The position numbers and the translations under genes were made by a program. The notes under the pieces are model-generated. The model searched no databases and was not told the DNA's origin. It saw only the letters and a program-made list of their open reading frames with translations. Below are positions 1 through 9,167 of a stretch of DNA of 64,000 nucleotides, in pieces. The DNA is from Methylobacterium sp. (lineage in GTDB: Bacteria > Pseudomonadota > Alphaproteobacteria > Rhizobiales > Beijerinckiaceae). Location: NCBI GenBank assembly GCA_002928875.1, contig PERO01000003.1, forward strand, positions 62,001 to 126,000, written 5' to 3'. Positions within the stretch are counted from its first letter, which is position 1. Each line of letters begins with the position of its first letter.

Positions 1-820
1 GCGCGGCGCCCGCCCGTTGCGCGAGGCTCTGCGGCTCGATGCCGGCCTTCACCACCAGCGCCGCGAGGCGATGCAATGCGCCATTGCCCTGCGGATACCA
101 ATCCTCGCCGCGCCGCGCCGCGAGTTCCGCCAGCATCACCAGCGGGGTGATGGAAAAGGCGTGATAATGCGAGGCCATGCCGGCCCGCGCCATTTCCCGC
201 GGCAGCGCGCCATCGGCTTCGACATGCGCCACCGATTCGCGGAAGACATCGCGCGCGAGCGACCAGTGCCGCGCATTCCCGGTGGCGGAGGCCGCGGCAC
301 CCAGCGCGAAGCCCAGCCAGTAGAGATGGTTGTTGCCCCCGCCCTTGCGGCGCGCCGGGAGATCCTTCGCGGTTTCCGCCGCAACCCGGTCGAGCCAGCT
401 TTCGATCACCGGCCGGCGCTCGGGCGAAATCGCTTCCTTCGCGTTGAGATAGGCGATGGAGAGGCCGCTGAGTATCCAGACGCGCTCGAAATGCGCCTGC
501 ACCTCGTTGAGCCGGCCGAGCATGGCGCCGGCCTCGGCCCATTGGGCCATGCCATTCTCGAGACAGCGCGCCCATGTCGCCTGCCCCGCGAGCACGCGGC
601 TGGCATAGCGGGTCATGTCGGCGCGGAAATCCTCGAGGGGTTTCATCGCGACCCGGCGCTTCTCCACGAGCGCCGGGTCGGGAACCGAATATGCGCCATC
701 CGTGTAGAAGCGGTTCGACACGATATCGACGGCCGGTGTCTGCACCGGCGTGCAGGTCTGCGCGGCCGCCGGCGCAATCATCCCGATGGCCAGAAGTCCG
801 GCTGCAATCCGGTTCCGCAT
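1..820 (-). CDS. Alginate lyase family protein (PL5, AlgL-like), 3' end cut by window edge
   Basis: Partial gene: the ATG is at 818-820 and the frame stays open to base 1, giving 273 visible residues. Residues 1-20 form a signal peptide ending AAAQ, so the product should be periplasmic. The segment around residues 163-168 reads NNHLYW, and residues 218-222 read HYHAF. In the alginate lyase AlgL (polysaccharide lyase family 5), matching segments carry the catalytic Asn, His and Tyr. No alginate biosynthesis genes are visible, so the substrate could be another uronate polymer, such as one made by the locus at 12-23 kb. The fold assignment is good; the substrate is inference. Confidence 0.75.
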   Translation of the reverse strand, partial: MRNRIAAGLLAIGMIAPAAAQTCTPVQTPAVDIVSNRFYTDGAYSVPDPALVEKRRVAMKPLEDFRADMTRYASRVLAGQATWARCLENGMAQWAEAGAMLGRLNEVQAHFERVWILSGLSIAYLNAKEAISPERRPVIESWLDRVAAETAKDLPARRKGGGNNHLYWLGFALGAAASATGNARHWSLARDVFRESVAHVEADGALPREMARAGMASHYHAFSITPLVMLAELAARRGEDWYPQGNGALHRLAALVVKAGIEPQSLAQRAGAA

Positions 821-866
821 GGCGTTTTCCCTCCGATGGCGAAACCCTGCCACCGTGGGCTCGGCC

Positions 867-1910
867 TCACAATCCCAGCATCAACCGGAGATTCTGCACC
901 GCCGCGCCCGAGGCACCCTTGCCGAGATTGTCGAGCCGCGCCACCAGCGCCGCCTGGCCCTTGGCATCGTCGCCGAAGACGAAGAGTTCCATCCTGTTGG
1001 TATCATTGAGCGCTTGCGGTTCCAACCGGCCTTTCAGCGCAGCCGTTTCCTCCGCCGATGCGACCCGGACCTCGGTCGCGCCGGCGTAATGGGCCGCAAG
1101 GCAATCACGCAAAGTTGCAGCGTGCTTGACGCCGCGGAGCTGCGCGAAATGCAGCGGCACGGAGACCAGCATGCCCTGCCGGAAATTGCCGACGCTCGGC
1201 ACGAAGATCGGCTGGTGCCAGAGGCCGGAATAGCGCGTGAGTTCCGGCAGATGCTTGTGGTTGAAGCCGAGGCCGTAAAGCTCGAAGTCCGGGGCGGTCT
1301 TTGGCATTGTCGCATGGTCCTGCGCGGAACCGGCAGCCACGTCCGCGGACAATGCTTTGGCCTCATACGCCTCGATCATGCTCTTGCCGCCGCCGGAATA
1401 GCCCGACACGGCGTTGACCGAGACCGCGAGATCGGCCGGCATCATCCCCGCATCGACGAGCGGGCGCAGCAGCGCGATGCCGCCGGTGGGATAGCAGCCG
1501 GGATTGGCGACCTTCTGCGCTTCCGCGATCGCCCTGGGCTGGCTCGCGGTGAGTTCCGGAAAGCCATAGACCCAGCCCGGCGCCACGCGATGCGCGGTCG
1601 AGGCATCGATGAAGCGCGGCGCGGCATTGCCGAGGCTGTCGCCCATGGCGACGGCTTCCTTCGCGGCATCATCCGGCAGGCAGAGGATCACCACATCCAC
1701 ATCCGCCATCAGCGCGCGCTTGGCTTCGGCATCCTTGCGCTTCTCGGGCGCGATCGAGACGAGCCTGATCGCGGATTGCCCTTCGAGCCGCTCGCGAATC
1801 TGCAGGCCGGTGGTGCCGGCCTCGCCATCGATGAAGACGGTGGGGGTGGAGCCCTTGAGAGCGGGCCGATGGCAGCCCGCGAGCGGGGCGTGATGCGGAT
1901 CGAAGGTCAT
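867..1910 (-). CDS. argC: N-acetyl-gamma-glutamyl-phosphate reductase (ArgC type 2)
   Basis: NADPH-dependent reduction of N-acetylglutamyl phosphate to the semialdehyde, third step of arginine synthesis in the cytosol. The nucleotide-binding loop EAGTTGLQI and the catalytic-cysteine motif NPGCYPTGG are clear. The compact protein lacking the longer N-terminal half matches the type 2 ArgC common in alphaproteobacteria. At 347 residues it is some 30 longer than usual because of a histidine/proline-rich N-terminus before [10 protein letters not shown] kept the ATG at 1910 because no in-frame start lies closer to the core. It is followed on the same strand by the truncated lyase gene. Confidence 0.93.
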   Translation of the reverse strand: MTFDPHHAPLAGCHRPALKGSTPTVFIDGEAGTTGLQIRERLEGQSAIRLVSIAPEKRKDAEAKRALMADVDVVILCLPDDAAKEAVAMGDSLGNAAPRFIDASTAHRVAPGWVYGFPELTASQPRAIAEAQKVANPGCYPTGGIALLRPLVDAGMMPADLAVSVNAVSGYSGGGKSMIEAYEAKALSADVAAGSAQDHATMPKTAPDFELYGLGFNHKHLPELTRYSGLWHQPIFVPSVGNFRQGMLVSVPLHFAQLRGVKHAATLRDCLAAHYAGATEVRVASAEETAALKGRLEPQALNDTNRMELFVFGDDAKGQAALVARLDNLGKGASGAAVQNLRLMLGL

Positions 1911-1987
1911 GGTGCGCGTTCCAGATCAAGGCGAAAGACAACAGGCAGCGTGGCGCGAGGCCCAGCGGGCTCGCGGCGAAATCAGGA

Positions 1988-2929
1988 TCAGGCTCGTCGG
2001 AGCGCCAGGGCCTGAAGGTGATGCTGCATGATCGTCGCTCCTGCGATCGCGGTGATCTCCGCATGGTCGTAGGGCGGGGACACTTCGACGACGTCCATGC
2101 CGCAAAACCGCACGTCCCGCAAGGCCCAGAGCAGGCGCAACGCCTCCGAACTCGACATTCCGCCCGCGACAGGCGTGCCCGTGCCCGGTGCGAAAGCGGG
2201 ATCGAGCCCATCGATATCGAAGGTGAGATAGCTCGGCCCGCCCGCGAGCCGCGCGCGGATCGCCTCGGCCAAAGCCGCGACCCCCATCTCGGCCGCCTCG
2301 TAGGCGCCGATCACCCGGACGCCGCCATCCGCCGGCGAGATCGTCCGGATGCCGATCTGGATCGAACGCGCGGGGTCCACCAGCCCCTCGCGGATGGCCT
2401 CGCGGAGGAAGGAGCCGTGCGAGATGCCGTCCGGCCCGCTCTCCCACATGTCCTGATGCGCATCGAATTGCAGCAGACCCATCGGGCCGTGTTTCTTCGC
2501 ATGCGCGCGCAGCAGCGGCAGGGTGATGAAATGATCCCCGCCCATGGTCATGAGGTGCGCGCCGCTGTCGAGGATGCGCGTCGCCTCGGCCTCGATCGCG
2601 CCGGGATGGGCCGCGAAATCCCCCTTCGGGAAGGCGCAATCGCCATAATCGATGACCGAGAGATGCTCGAACGGGTCGATTCCCGAGGGATATTGCGGGT
2701 CGCCATCGAAGATCGCGCTGGCACGCCGGATCGCCGCCGGCCCGAAGCGCGTGCCGGGGCGGTTCGTCACGGCGAGATCGTAGGGCACGCCCCAGACCAC
2801 GACATCCGCACCCGCGAGGTTCTTCGTGTAGCGCCGGCGCATGAAGGAATGCGCCCCGGCGAAGGTGGGGTCCGAGGCCGCGCCCCGCATCTCGCCGGTG
2901 AAGGCGTGGTCGATGCGCGAATTCGTCAT
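1988..2929 (-). CDS. speB: Agmatinase (ureohydrolase family)
   Basis: Hydrolyses agmatine to putrescine and urea; a manganese enzyme of the arginase/agmatinase family. All three metal motifs are present: GGDHF, FDAHQDM, and FDIDGLDPAFAPG near the C-terminus. The product is 313 residues, the usual family length. The frame stays open upstream, but the ATG at 2927-2929 is the correct start: it gives a normal N-terminus and overlaps the stop of the preceding membrane-protein gene by 4 bp (ATGA). Agmatinase versus guanidinobutyrase cannot be separated by eye. The nearby argC is consistent with arginine-linked metabolism. Confidence 0.88.
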   Translation of the reverse strand: MTNSRIDHAFTGEMRGAASDPTFAGAHSFMRRRYTKNLAGADVVVWGVPYDLAVTNRPGTRFGPAAIRRASAIFDGDPQYPSGIDPFEHLSVIDYGDCAFPKGDFAAHPGAIEAEATRILDSGAHLMTMGGDHFITLPLLRAHAKKHGPMGLLQFDAHQDMWESGPDGISHGSFLREAIREGLVDPARSIQIGIRTISPADGGVRVIGAYEAAEMGVAALAEAIRARLAGGPSYLTFDIDGLDPAFAPGTGTPVAGGMSSSEALRLLWALRDVRFCGMDVVEVSPPYDHAEITAIAGATIMQHHLQALALRRA

Positions 2930-3225
2930 GCTGAACCCGCCTTGCGCCCCGCATGCAGGAACAGCGCGAAAATGATCCATGGCAGGAAGAAGCCCGCACC
3001 CCACAGGGCCAGCCCCAGCAGATGCGCCCATTGCGGCGCGTTGCGCACATCGTTGGTGAGGTAGGGCAGCATGTTGACGAGCCCGAACATCACGACCGGC
3101 GAAATGAAGGCCAGCGTCGCCAGCGGCAGCCGCGCCTTCATCGGGCGGTGGCTGGCGAACAGGATCAGCAGGCTCGGCAGCAGCACGAGCAGCACGATCA
3201 ATCCGAGAGGCAGGAAACGCAGCAT
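2926..3225 (-). CDS. Small inner-membrane protein, function unknown
   Basis: A 99-residue hydrophobic protein with about three membrane segments (residues 5-25, 37-57 and 70-92) and a basic C-terminus. Its stop overlaps the speB start by 4 bp, so the two are translationally coupled. I do not recognise the family; the coupling suggests, but does not show, a role linked to polyamine metabolism or transport. Confidence 0.6.
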   Translation of the reverse strand: MLRFLPLGLIVLLVLLPSLLILFASHRPMKARLPLATLAFISPVVMFGLVNMLPYLTNDVRNAPQWAHLLGLALWGAGFFLPWIIFALFLHAGRKAGSA

Positions 3226-3403
3226 GGCAGACCCGTTCGCGACGAGGCGTCGTGGAAACCTTCCGCCGGGAGATAAAGAACCGCGACGGGGGCTGGCAAG
3301 GCCCGTGCATGCGCCGTTCAGGTCAAAACCTGCAAATCCGCACTTGGCTTTGCCGGCCCTGTGCCTTTAGGCAGGGTGACGTTTCGCGACAAAGGACGAT
3401 CCC

Positions 3404-4174
3404 ATGCGCCTTCACACCGGCAATCCCGCGCTCGATGCCTATCTGGAGAAGGGCTACGGCAGCGTGCGCGGCATGTCGTCCGTCTTCGCGGCCTCGATCT
3501 GCGGTCACATGATCCGCCGGCAGACGGAGCTTGGCATCCGGGGGCACATTGCCGAGATCGGCACCTTCGAGGGGCGCTTCTTCATCGCTCTGGCGCATGG
3601 CCTTGCCGAGGGCGAGCACGCGATCGGCATCGACATCTTCACCTGGCCCTCCGAGAAGGTGCTGGAGAACCTGCATGCGAACGTGGCGCATCACGGCATC
3701 GAGCGGGCGCGCTACACCGCCATCAAGGGCTCGACCGCCGCGATGGACCCGGCGCATGTCATCGCACCCGCGAAGGTGAAGGCGGATGCCACCCTGCCGA
3801 TCCGCTTCTTCCATATCGATGGCCAGCACGACGAGCCGAGCCTCGTGAAGGATCTCTCGCTCGCCCTCCCCCTGATGCATCCGCAAGGGCTGATCGTGCT
3901 CGATGACATGCTGCATCCGAGCTATCCCGGCCTGGTCGAGACCGTGCACAAATGGCTGCGCGCCCATCCGGAATGGGTGTGCCTCGCCATCATCGACCGC
4001 GAGGATATCGTCGCGGCAGCCAAATATGTGCTGGTGCGGGAGGAGGCGCTGGGCCTCTACGAGCAGGACCTGCTCACGACCTTCGCGGCCAATGTGTTTC
4101 CCATGGGCTCGGATGTGGAGGGGCACTTCACCGTGGTGCTCACCCCGCACCCGCGCCTTGCGGAAGTGGATTGA
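3404..4174 (+). CDS. Class I SAM-dependent methyltransferase (Methyltransf_24 type)
   Basis: 256 residues. The SAM-binding motif I is IAEIGTFEGRF near residue 50, followed by an acidic strand end (AIGIDIF). A downstream FFHIDGQHD segment and VLDDML resemble the metal-associated aspartates of O-methyltransferase-like proteins that accompany glycan genes. The ATG at 3404 follows a short spacer with the purine-rich GGACGA. The gene stands alone between divergent speB and a convergent secreted-protein gene, so context gives no substrate. It could modify a sugar or a small molecule. Confidence 0.68.
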   Translation: MRLHTGNPALDAYLEKGYGSVRGMSSVFAASICGHMIRRQTELGIRGHIAEIGTFEGRFFIALAHGLAEGEHAIGIDIFTWPSEKVLENLHANVAHHGIERARYTAIKGSTAAMDPAHVIAPAKVKADATLPIRFFHIDGQHDEPSLVKDLSLALPLMHPQGLIVLDDMLHPSYPGLVETVHKWLRAHPEWVCLAIIDREDIVAAAKYVLVREEALGLYEQDLLTTFAANVFPMGSDVEGHFTVVLTPHPRLAEVD

Positions 4175-4177
4175 GGC

Positions 4178-4516
4178 TCAGCGCGCGCGGATCTGCGGCC
4201 CCGGCACCTCGATAAGCCGGCCGCTGCCGCGCAGGCCATTGCGCTCCGGCACCACGCGCGGCTCGGGGATGCGCACATCGGAAGGCGGAGCGGGTCGCAG
4301 CGGCTGGTAGCCTGTCGCCTGCTCGGGCGGCCGCGTGGGCACAAAGACGGGCGGCGGCGGAGGCGGCACCGCATAAGGCTGGAACGGCCGGTTCGCGCCA
4401 TATTCATGTGCATAGGGCACGTCACCGGGCATGCGGCCGGGGAAATTGGTCTGTGCCAGCGCGGGCGCCGCCATAGGGGCGAGGATCATCAGGGAAAGGG
4501 CGGAGCGTCGAAGCAT
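4178..4516 (-). CDS. Secreted proline-rich protein, unknown function
   Basis: 112 residues: a signal peptide with likely cleavage after APALAQ (residue 22), then a low-complexity region rich in Pro, Arg and Val, including a run of six prolines near residue 52. No catalytic motif is visible. It ends 3 bp from the stop of the convergent methyltransferase gene. The signal peptide supports a real gene, but such extended proteins have no assignable role from sequence alone. Confidence 0.5.
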   Translation of the reverse strand: MLRRSALSLMILAPMAAPALAQTNFPGRMPGDVPYAHEYGANRPFQPYAVPPPPPPVFVPTRPPEQATGYQPLRPAPPSDVRIPEPRVVPERNGLRGSGRLIEVPGPQIRAR

Positions 4517-4561
4517 TCGCCCTTGTCGCAGGGCATTCCGGCGCTCTCAAGGCGGAAACGA

Positions 4562-4590
4562 AAAAAGCCCCGGCGAACCGGGGCTTTTCG
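4562..4590 (-). terminator. Rho-independent terminator of rplM-rpsI
   Basis: Stem AAAAGCCCCGG (4563-4573), loop CGAA, and complementary arm 4578-4588. Read on the minus strand, the hairpin is followed by a T run formed by the A run at 4561-4566. It lies about 110 bp past the rpsI stop. Confidence 0.85.
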
Positions 4591-4606
4591 TCTGAACTGG
4601 TTCCGT

Positions 4607-4692
4607 CGTCATCGCGAGGAGCGAAGCGACGTGGCGATCCAGCAAAAAATGGATTGCCGCGTCGGCTGCCTTGCAGCCTCCTCGCAATGACG
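4607..4692. repeat. Dispersed palindromic repeat, family 2 copy 1
   Basis: 86-bp imperfect palindrome with ends CGTCATCGCGAGGA (4607-4620) and TCCTCGCAATGACG (4679-4692). Inner arms GGCGATCCAG and TGGATTGCCGC also pair. A second, longer copy is at 49342-49474. It sits between the rpsI stop and its terminator, so it is transcribed as a long 3' UTR hairpin. Confidence 0.85.
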
Positions 4693-4700
4693 TTGATGCG

Positions 4701-5180
4701 TCAGCGCTTCGAGAACTGGAAGCTGCGGCGGGCCTTGGCCTTGCCGTACTTCTTGCGCTCGACCACGCGGCTGTCGCGGGTCAGGAAGCCGCCCTTCTTG
4801 AGCACCGGGCGAAGGTCCGGCTCGTAATGGGTCAGCGCCTTCGAAATGCCGTGACGCACCGCGCCGGCCTGGCCCGAAAGACCACCGCCATCCACCGTGA
4901 CATTCACGTCATACTGGTCCACACGACCGGCCGCGACGAGCGGCTGGTTCAGCAGCATGCGCAGAACGGGGCGCGCAAAATAGACTTCCAGCGCGCGGCC
5001 ATTCACGACGATCTTGCCCGAACCCGGCTTGATCCAGACGCGGGCGACCGCGTCCTTGCGCTTGCCGGTGGCATAGGCGCGGCCGAGCTTGTCGAGCTTC
5101 TGGACATGAACCGGCGCTTCCGCCTGCACGCCCTTGGTGGCGCCGCCGAGATCGGCGAGAGAGGAAAGGGTCTCAGCCAT
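4701..5180 (-). CDS. rpsI: 30S ribosomal protein S9
   Basis: Small-subunit ribosomal protein. The body from residue 33 ([17 protein letters not shown]) through [15 protein letters not shown] to the C-terminal [17 protein letters not shown] is typical S9, whose basic tail reaches the P-site tRNA. At 159 residues it carries the roughly 30-residue N-terminal extension usual in alphaproteobacteria. The start overlaps the rplM stop by one base (TGATG), so translation is coupled. A terminator follows at 4562-4590. Confidence 0.98.
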   Translation of the reverse strand: MAETLSSLADLGGATKGVQAEAPVHVQKLDKLGRAYATGKRKDAVARVWIKPGSGKIVVNGRALEVYFARPVLRMLLNQPLVAAGRVDQYDVNVTVDGGGLSGQAGAVRHGISKALTHYEPDLRPVLKKGGFLTRDSRVVERKKYGKAKARRSFQFSKR

Positions 5181-5665
5181 CAGCCGTGCCTCGTGTTCTT
5201 CGGGTTGAGCTTGGCCACGTCGAGCATCTCGGGGCCTTGCGCATCATGCGGGTGGGTCGCGCCCTTGTAGACGCGGAGATTGCCGAGCTGCTTGCGGCCG
5301 AGGGGCCCGCGCGGAAGCATGCGCTCCACGGCCTTCTCCACCACGCGCTCCGGGAAGCGACCATCGAGGATGAAGCGCGCGGTGCGCTCCTTGATGCCGC
5401 CGGGATAACCGGTGTGGTGATAATAGACCTTGTCGTTGCGCTTGTTGCCCGTGAACACCACCTTCTCGGCGTTGATCACGATCACGTTGTCGCCCATGTC
5501 CACATGCGGCGTGAACGTGGCTTTGTGCTTGCCGCGGAGACGAAGCGCGATGATGGAAGCGAGGCGGCCGACCACGAGGCCGGCACCGTCGATCACGATC
5601 CACTTCTTCTCGACCTCGGCGGGCTTCGCCACGAAAGACTTCGTGGCCGATGTCAGGGCCCTCAT
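5180..5665 (-). CDS. rplM: 50S ribosomal protein L13
   Basis: Large-subunit protein L13. Recognised by [24 protein letters not shown]-type N-terminal sequence, the [18 protein letters not shown] block and [10 protein letters not shown]. 161 residues. The ATG at 5663-5665 has GAGG at about 5673-5676 as its ribosome binding site. First gene of the rplM-rpsI operon; its own promoter and a leader hairpin lie immediately upstream (5680-5749). Confidence 0.98.
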   Translation of the reverse strand: MRALTSATKSFVAKPAEVEKKWIVIDGAGLVVGRLASIIALRLRGKHKATFTPHVDMGDNVIVINAEKVVFTGNKRNDKVYYHHTGYPGGIKERTARFILDGRFPERVVEKAVERMLPRGPLGRKQLGNLRVYKGATHPHDAQGPEMLDVAKLNPKNTRHG

Positions 5666-5679
5666 GGAAACCTCGGATC

Positions 5680-5710
5680 AAAAAAAGGAACCGGCGCGAG
5701 AGCGCGCCGG
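5680..5710 (-). promoter_or_regulatory. Leader hairpin plus T run just ahead of rplM
   Basis: A perfect stem CCGGCGCG/CGCGCCGG with a 4-nt loop at 5691-5710. On the minus strand it is followed by TTCC and seven Ts (5680-5686), ending only about 14 nt before the rplM ATG. It looks like an intrinsic terminator placed inside the leader. It may stop read-through from the thioesterase gene, or act in ribosomal-protein feedback. Confidence 0.55.
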
Positions 5711-5720
5711 AATGAGCGTT

Positions 5721-5749
5721 TCGATAAAGCATTGATTCCGCCGGGTCAA
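5721..5749 (-). promoter_or_regulatory. rplM: Probable rplM promoter
   Basis: On the minus strand: -35 TTGACC (5744-5749), 17-bp spacer, -10 TATCGA (5721-5726). The predicted start near 5713 puts the leader hairpin at the very 5' end of the transcript. An AT-rich stretch lies just upstream at 5772-5822. Confidence 0.55.
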
Positions 5750-5823
5750 CGGCTTTCGAAGCGAGGCAATTCGCTCTTTTCTCATATTTTTCAATAGCAT
5801 GAGAAAAACGGTATTATTTTACC

Positions 5824-6264
5824 TCACACTGGAGCCCGTTCCGGCGGGACGGAATAGGTGCCGGTGACATGCGCGACAGGCTCCGCCCGCCCCTCGGAGA
5901 AGATCGTCACCTCGCCCACGCAGAGCCGCTTGCCGGCCTTGAGGAGCCGCGTTTCGCTCAGCAGGTCACCCACTTCCGGCTTGCGGAGAAAGTTGATCGA
6001 GAGGTTCGTTGTCACCGCCAGCGGCACCTTGCCCACGGTGCTCAGCACCGCGACATAGAGCGCGTAATCGGCGAGCGTCATCATCGCGGGACCGGAAATC
6101 GTGCCGCCGGGCCGAAGGTTCTTCGCATGGTGCTTCATGCGCACGCGGCAGGTGCCGTAGCCCAGATCCTCGAGGAAAAGCGCGCGCCCGCCGTGATGCA
6201 CTTCGGGGAAGACCTCGTCGAGATAGGCTTGCATCTCGGCGAGCGTCAGGGCCGGCTCACGCAT
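5824..6264 (-). CDS. PaaI-family hotdog-fold thioesterase
   Basis: 146 residues with the single hotdog-fold layout of PaaI-like acyl-CoA thioesterases: GGTISGPAMMTLADYALYVAVLS carries the helix with the usual catalytic acidic residue, followed by TTNLSINFLRKP and a C-terminal VAHVTGTYSVP strand. It hydrolyses an acyl-CoA of unknown identity. It is same-strand upstream of rplM-rpsI, but the rplM promoter and hairpin in the 158-bp gap argue for separate transcription. Confidence 0.85.
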   Translation of the reverse strand: MREPALTLAEMQAYLDEVFPEVHHGGRALFLEDLGYGTCRVRMKHHAKNLRPGGTISGPAMMTLADYALYVAVLSTVGKVPLAVTTNLSINFLRKPEVGDLLSETRLLKAGKRLCVGEVTIFSEGRAEPVAHVTGTYSVPPERAPV

Positions 6265-6377
6265 CGGTCATTCTCCCCCGCGATCCGCTCCGGCGTGATC
6301 GTCTTTTCGTTCAGGATTGAACAGAAGCGGGGCGAAGCAGTCTTGTCAAATCCTGCCGGAGCCGGCGCGCGGCGCGT

Positions 6378-8063
6378 TCACGCCGCCCGGATGCGACCGA
6401 GGAACCCATTCACTTCGGCGCGGATCGCTTCCGCCTCTTCGGCCAGGCGGCCGGCAGAGCCGAGCACGCTGGTGGCAGCGCTGCCGGTATCGGCCGCCGC
6501 TTTCGACACGCCCATGATGTTGGCGGAAACCTGCTCCGTGCCGTTGGCCGCGTTCTGCACGTTGGCGGCGATTTCCTGCGCGGCGATGCGCTGCTGCTCG
6601 ACGGCCTGCGCCACTTCCTGCGCGACGCGGCGCATCTCCTCGATGGTCGAGGCGATCTCCTGCACGGCCGCGATCGAATCCAGCGCGACGCTCTGCACAT
6701 GCGCGATGCTCGTGCCGATATCGGCGGTGGCGCGCGTGGTCTGGCTCGCGAGATCCTTTACCTCGCTGGCGACCACCGCGAAGCCCCGCCCCGCCTCGCC
6801 CGCCCGCGCGGCCTCGATCGTGGCGTTCAGTGCGAGCAGGTTGGTCTGGTTCGCGATGGAATTGATGAGTTCCACCACCTGGCCGATGGTCTTCACCGCG
6901 CGGTCGAGTTCGGCGAATTTCTGCGCGGTGCCATGGCTCGTGCGCGAGGCGACATCGGAAATTTCGGTCGCGCGGTTCATGCCGGCGCTGATCTCCGAAA
7001 TGGCGCTCGCCAGTTGCGTTCCCGCATGGGCCAGCAGATCGATATTGTTGGCCAGTTCGTGGGCGGCTTCCGTGACGATTTCCGCCTGCCGCGCGGTTTC
7101 CTCCGCGGCGGTGGACATGGTGGCCGCGGCGCCATGCAGGACGCCGGAGGTATCCGCCACGGTGGCGACGCGGCTCGAGGCGGCCTGCTCGAAATCGGAA
7201 ACGGCGGTCATCATGCCCTGCTGGCGCTGCGTTTCGGCCCGGCTGCGCTCGAGTTCCGCCTGCTGCGCGGCTTCCCGCCCGACGAGCGCCATCCGGAACC
7301 CGTCCACGGCGCTGGCGAAGGTGCCCACCTCGTCCTTCCGCCCGAGCGCGTGAACCGGTTCGGTGATCTCACCGGCCGCGATGCGATGGATGTCGCTCGA
7401 CAGGCGGTTGAACGGCTTCGCGACCTGCCGGGAGAACCAGAGCAAGGCGCCCAGCGCGAACAGGATGATCGCACCCAGCACGCTCCGCGAGATCAGCGCG
7501 GCAATGAAGTGCTTCTGCTCGTTCTGCGCCTCGATATCCCGGATCTGCTCGCGATAGGTCTCGGCGAGCTTTTCGAGAGCCGTGTTGAAGGCGGTGCGGA
7601 CGGCCCGGTTCGCTTCGTTGTCGCCCACGGCGCGCGCACCGGCGGACCCCTTCTGCTTCGCTTCCTCGACGAGTTGCGTGCGCAGGCGCGTGAAACCCTG
7701 TGCCTGCTGGCTGAAGCCCTCGAACAGCGCGCGGTCGCGCTCGTCGAGCATCTTCGACCATTCCTGGGACACTTCACCCAATGTCCCGAGATGCCGCATG
7801 AGTCCCTTGGCGAAGCGGTCGGCCTGCGCGGGATCGTCGGTCATGTAGAGCCCGCGGGATTCCATCACCACCGCATAGACCAGCCCATTGGCCCGCTCGA
7901 CCAGATTGAGCTTCTTCATCGCGGATTCGATCTTCTGGTCGAGCGCCTGCTCTTCTGCGTCATTGTGCCAGTTCAGCGTGACCAGCACGATCGAAAGGAC
8001 GCTGATCAGACCCATGATGATCTGGATCTGAAGGAACAGTCGGCTGCGAATCCAGGCGATCAT
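6378..8063 (-). CDS. Methyl-accepting chemotaxis protein, periplasmic helical sensor
   Basis: 561-residue chemoreceptor: membrane segment at residues 7-30, a helical sensing region of about 160 residues, a second membrane segment near 190-212, HAMP ([22 protein letters not shown]) and a signalling domain. The hairpin tip reads [44 protein letters not shown], the CheA/CheW contact region (given here only as the landmark). No C-terminal CheR pentapeptide is seen. The frame is open another 61 codons upstream, but the ATG at 8061-8063 has AAAGGG before it and begins a normal cytoplasmic stub. No che genes lie nearby. Confidence 0.93.
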   Translation of the reverse strand: MIAWIRSRLFLQIQIIMGLISVLSIVLVTLNWHNDAEEQALDQKIESAMKKLNLVERANGLVYAVVMESRGLYMTDDPAQADRFAKGLMRHLGTLGEVSQEWSKMLDERDRALFEGFSQQAQGFTRLRTQLVEEAKQKGSAGARAVGDNEANRAVRTAFNTALEKLAETYREQIRDIEAQNEQKHFIAALISRSVLGAIILFALGALLWFSRQVAKPFNRLSSDIHRIAAGEITEPVHALGRKDEVGTFASAVDGFRMALVGREAAQQAELERSRAETQRQQGMMTAVSDFEQAASSRVATVADTSGVLHGAAATMSTAAEETARQAEIVTEAAHELANNIDLLAHAGTQLASAISEISAGMNRATEISDVASRTSHGTAQKFAELDRAVKTIGQVVELINSIANQTNLLALNATIEAARAGEAGRGFAVVASEVKDLASQTTRATADIGTSIAHVQSVALDSIAAVQEIASTIEEMRRVAQEVAQAVEQQRIAAQEIAANVQNAANGTEQVSANIMGVSKAAADTGSAATSVLGSAGRLAEEAEAIRAEVNGFLGRIRAA

Positions 8064-8226
8064 GACAGACCCTTTGGCCAGAGGCAGGACAGGCAAAAAC
8101 TCACCTGACGGTTGCAGGATTTCAGTAAAACTTTCGTGAAGTCGTGACCCGTCAGACAGGTTTTCTGCAAAAAACGTGAGACGATCGCCCCTTGCCGGGC
8201 CATTCGGGAATGGCCATGTTCGGCGC

Positions 8227-8784
8227 ATGACGCAGTCCTCTCCCACCCCCGACGCCGTGGCCGATCTCGTTTACCCGGACGAGTTGATCCGTTCGATCCT
8301 CAAGACGTGCAAGCGCATCGCGCTGGTCGGGGCGAGCGACAATCCCGCGCGCCCGAGCTATTTCGTCTACAAATATCTCAGCGAGCGCGGCTACGACGTC
8401 ATCCCCGTGAACCCGGCGCGGGCGGGCGGCGCGATCCTCGGCAAGCCCTTCCTGTCGAGCCTCGCGGAGATCGAGGGGCCGGTCGACATGGTCGAGATCT
8501 TCCGCAATTCGGAAGCGGCCTATGGCGTGACCGAGGAGGCGCTGAAGCTCGACCCGCTGCCGAAAGTCATCTGGATGCAGCTCTCCGTGCGCAACGATGC
8601 CGCCGCCGCCCTGGCCGAGGCGAAGGGCATCACCGTCATCATGAACCGCTGCCCCAAGATCGAATATGGCCGCCTCTCCGGTGAAATTTCCTGGCAGGGC
8701 ATCAATTCGCGCGTCCTCTCGGCGAAGCGGCCGGCGCTCTCCACCAAGGGCTTCCAGAAGCTGACGATCGACCGGCGGCAGTGA
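8227..8784 (+). CDS. CoA-binding domain protein (YccU-like)
   Basis: 185 residues. A single Rossmann-type CoA-binding domain: [15 protein letters not shown], then a GYDVIPVNP strand and [14 protein letters not shown], with [10 protein letters not shown] near the end. This matches the small YccU-like family related to succinyl-CoA synthetase alpha subunits. The ATG at 8227 was chosen over an upstream in-frame extension because it gives the family N-terminus and leaves a divergent promoter region with the chemoreceptor. No specific reaction is known for the family. Confidence 0.85.
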   Translation: MTQSSPTPDAVADLVYPDELIRSILKTCKRIALVGASDNPARPSYFVYKYLSERGYDVIPVNPARAGGAILGKPFLSSLAEIEGPVDMVEIFRNSEAAYGVTEEALKLDPLPKVIWMQLSVRNDAAAALAEAKGITVIMNRCPKIEYGRLSGEISWQGINSRVLSAKRPALSTKGFQKLTIDRRQ

Positions 8785-9167
8785 ACGTCATTCCGATGTC
8801 ATGCGCCCGGCTGGCGCCGCCTCCGACTTCGGAGGTCCGCTTGGGCGATCGAACTTTCAGCGTTCTGTCTCTCGGCACCGGAACACAGCGCGTCCGATCC
8901 TCGCGGACTGGTCACCAGCGGCGTGATGGTGGCGATGGCTTTGTTGCTCACGCGCGCGACTGCCTCCTGCATCCTGGCGCAAATCGCGGGCGGCGCATGG
9001 GGCGCCGTTGCGGCGCGCGCGGTTTTCGGCCACCCTCCGGAACGTTGAACCAAGTCGTTCGTCAAAAAGAACGAAACGATTGACAAACGAGTTTCCGTTC
9101 GACATAACGCCCACGCTTTGCCTTGTGGTTATGCCCGTTTTTCACAGGGTACTTCTGGAGATTGACG
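8785..9167 (+). other. 383-bp spacer upstream of metY, no gene recognised
   Basis: I see no convincing coding region on either strand. The only firm content is the metY promoter at 9080-9108 and, overlapping its -10 element, an inverted repeat CATAA...TTATG (9103-9133) enclosing CCAC/GTGG. I looked for a SAM-II riboswitch core, expected ahead of alphaproteobacterial met genes, and did not find it. Confidence 0.5.
9080..9108 (+). promoter_or_regulatory. metY: Probable metY promoter
   Basis: Perfect -35 TTGACA (9080-9085), 17-bp spacer, -10 CATAAC (9103-9108). Transcription would start near 9115, giving a leader of about 53 nt to the ATG at 9168. An inverted repeat overlaps the -10 region and early leader, a natural place for an operator. 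Confidence 0.65.

Noticed and set aside
8064-8246. Longer N-terminus for the chemoreceptor at 6378-8063
   Set aside because: The extra 61 residues are polar and unrelated to receptors, and would overlap the divergent CoA-binding gene start at 8227.
8799-9086. Small minus-strand gene in the 383-bp spacer before metY
   Set aside because: It would start at TTG without a ribosome site, has no recognisable domain, and covers the metY promoter.
9109-9167. SAM-II riboswitch ahead of metY
   Set aside because: The leader is about 53 nt and lacks the conserved core as I remember it; only a promoter and an inverted repeat can be supported.
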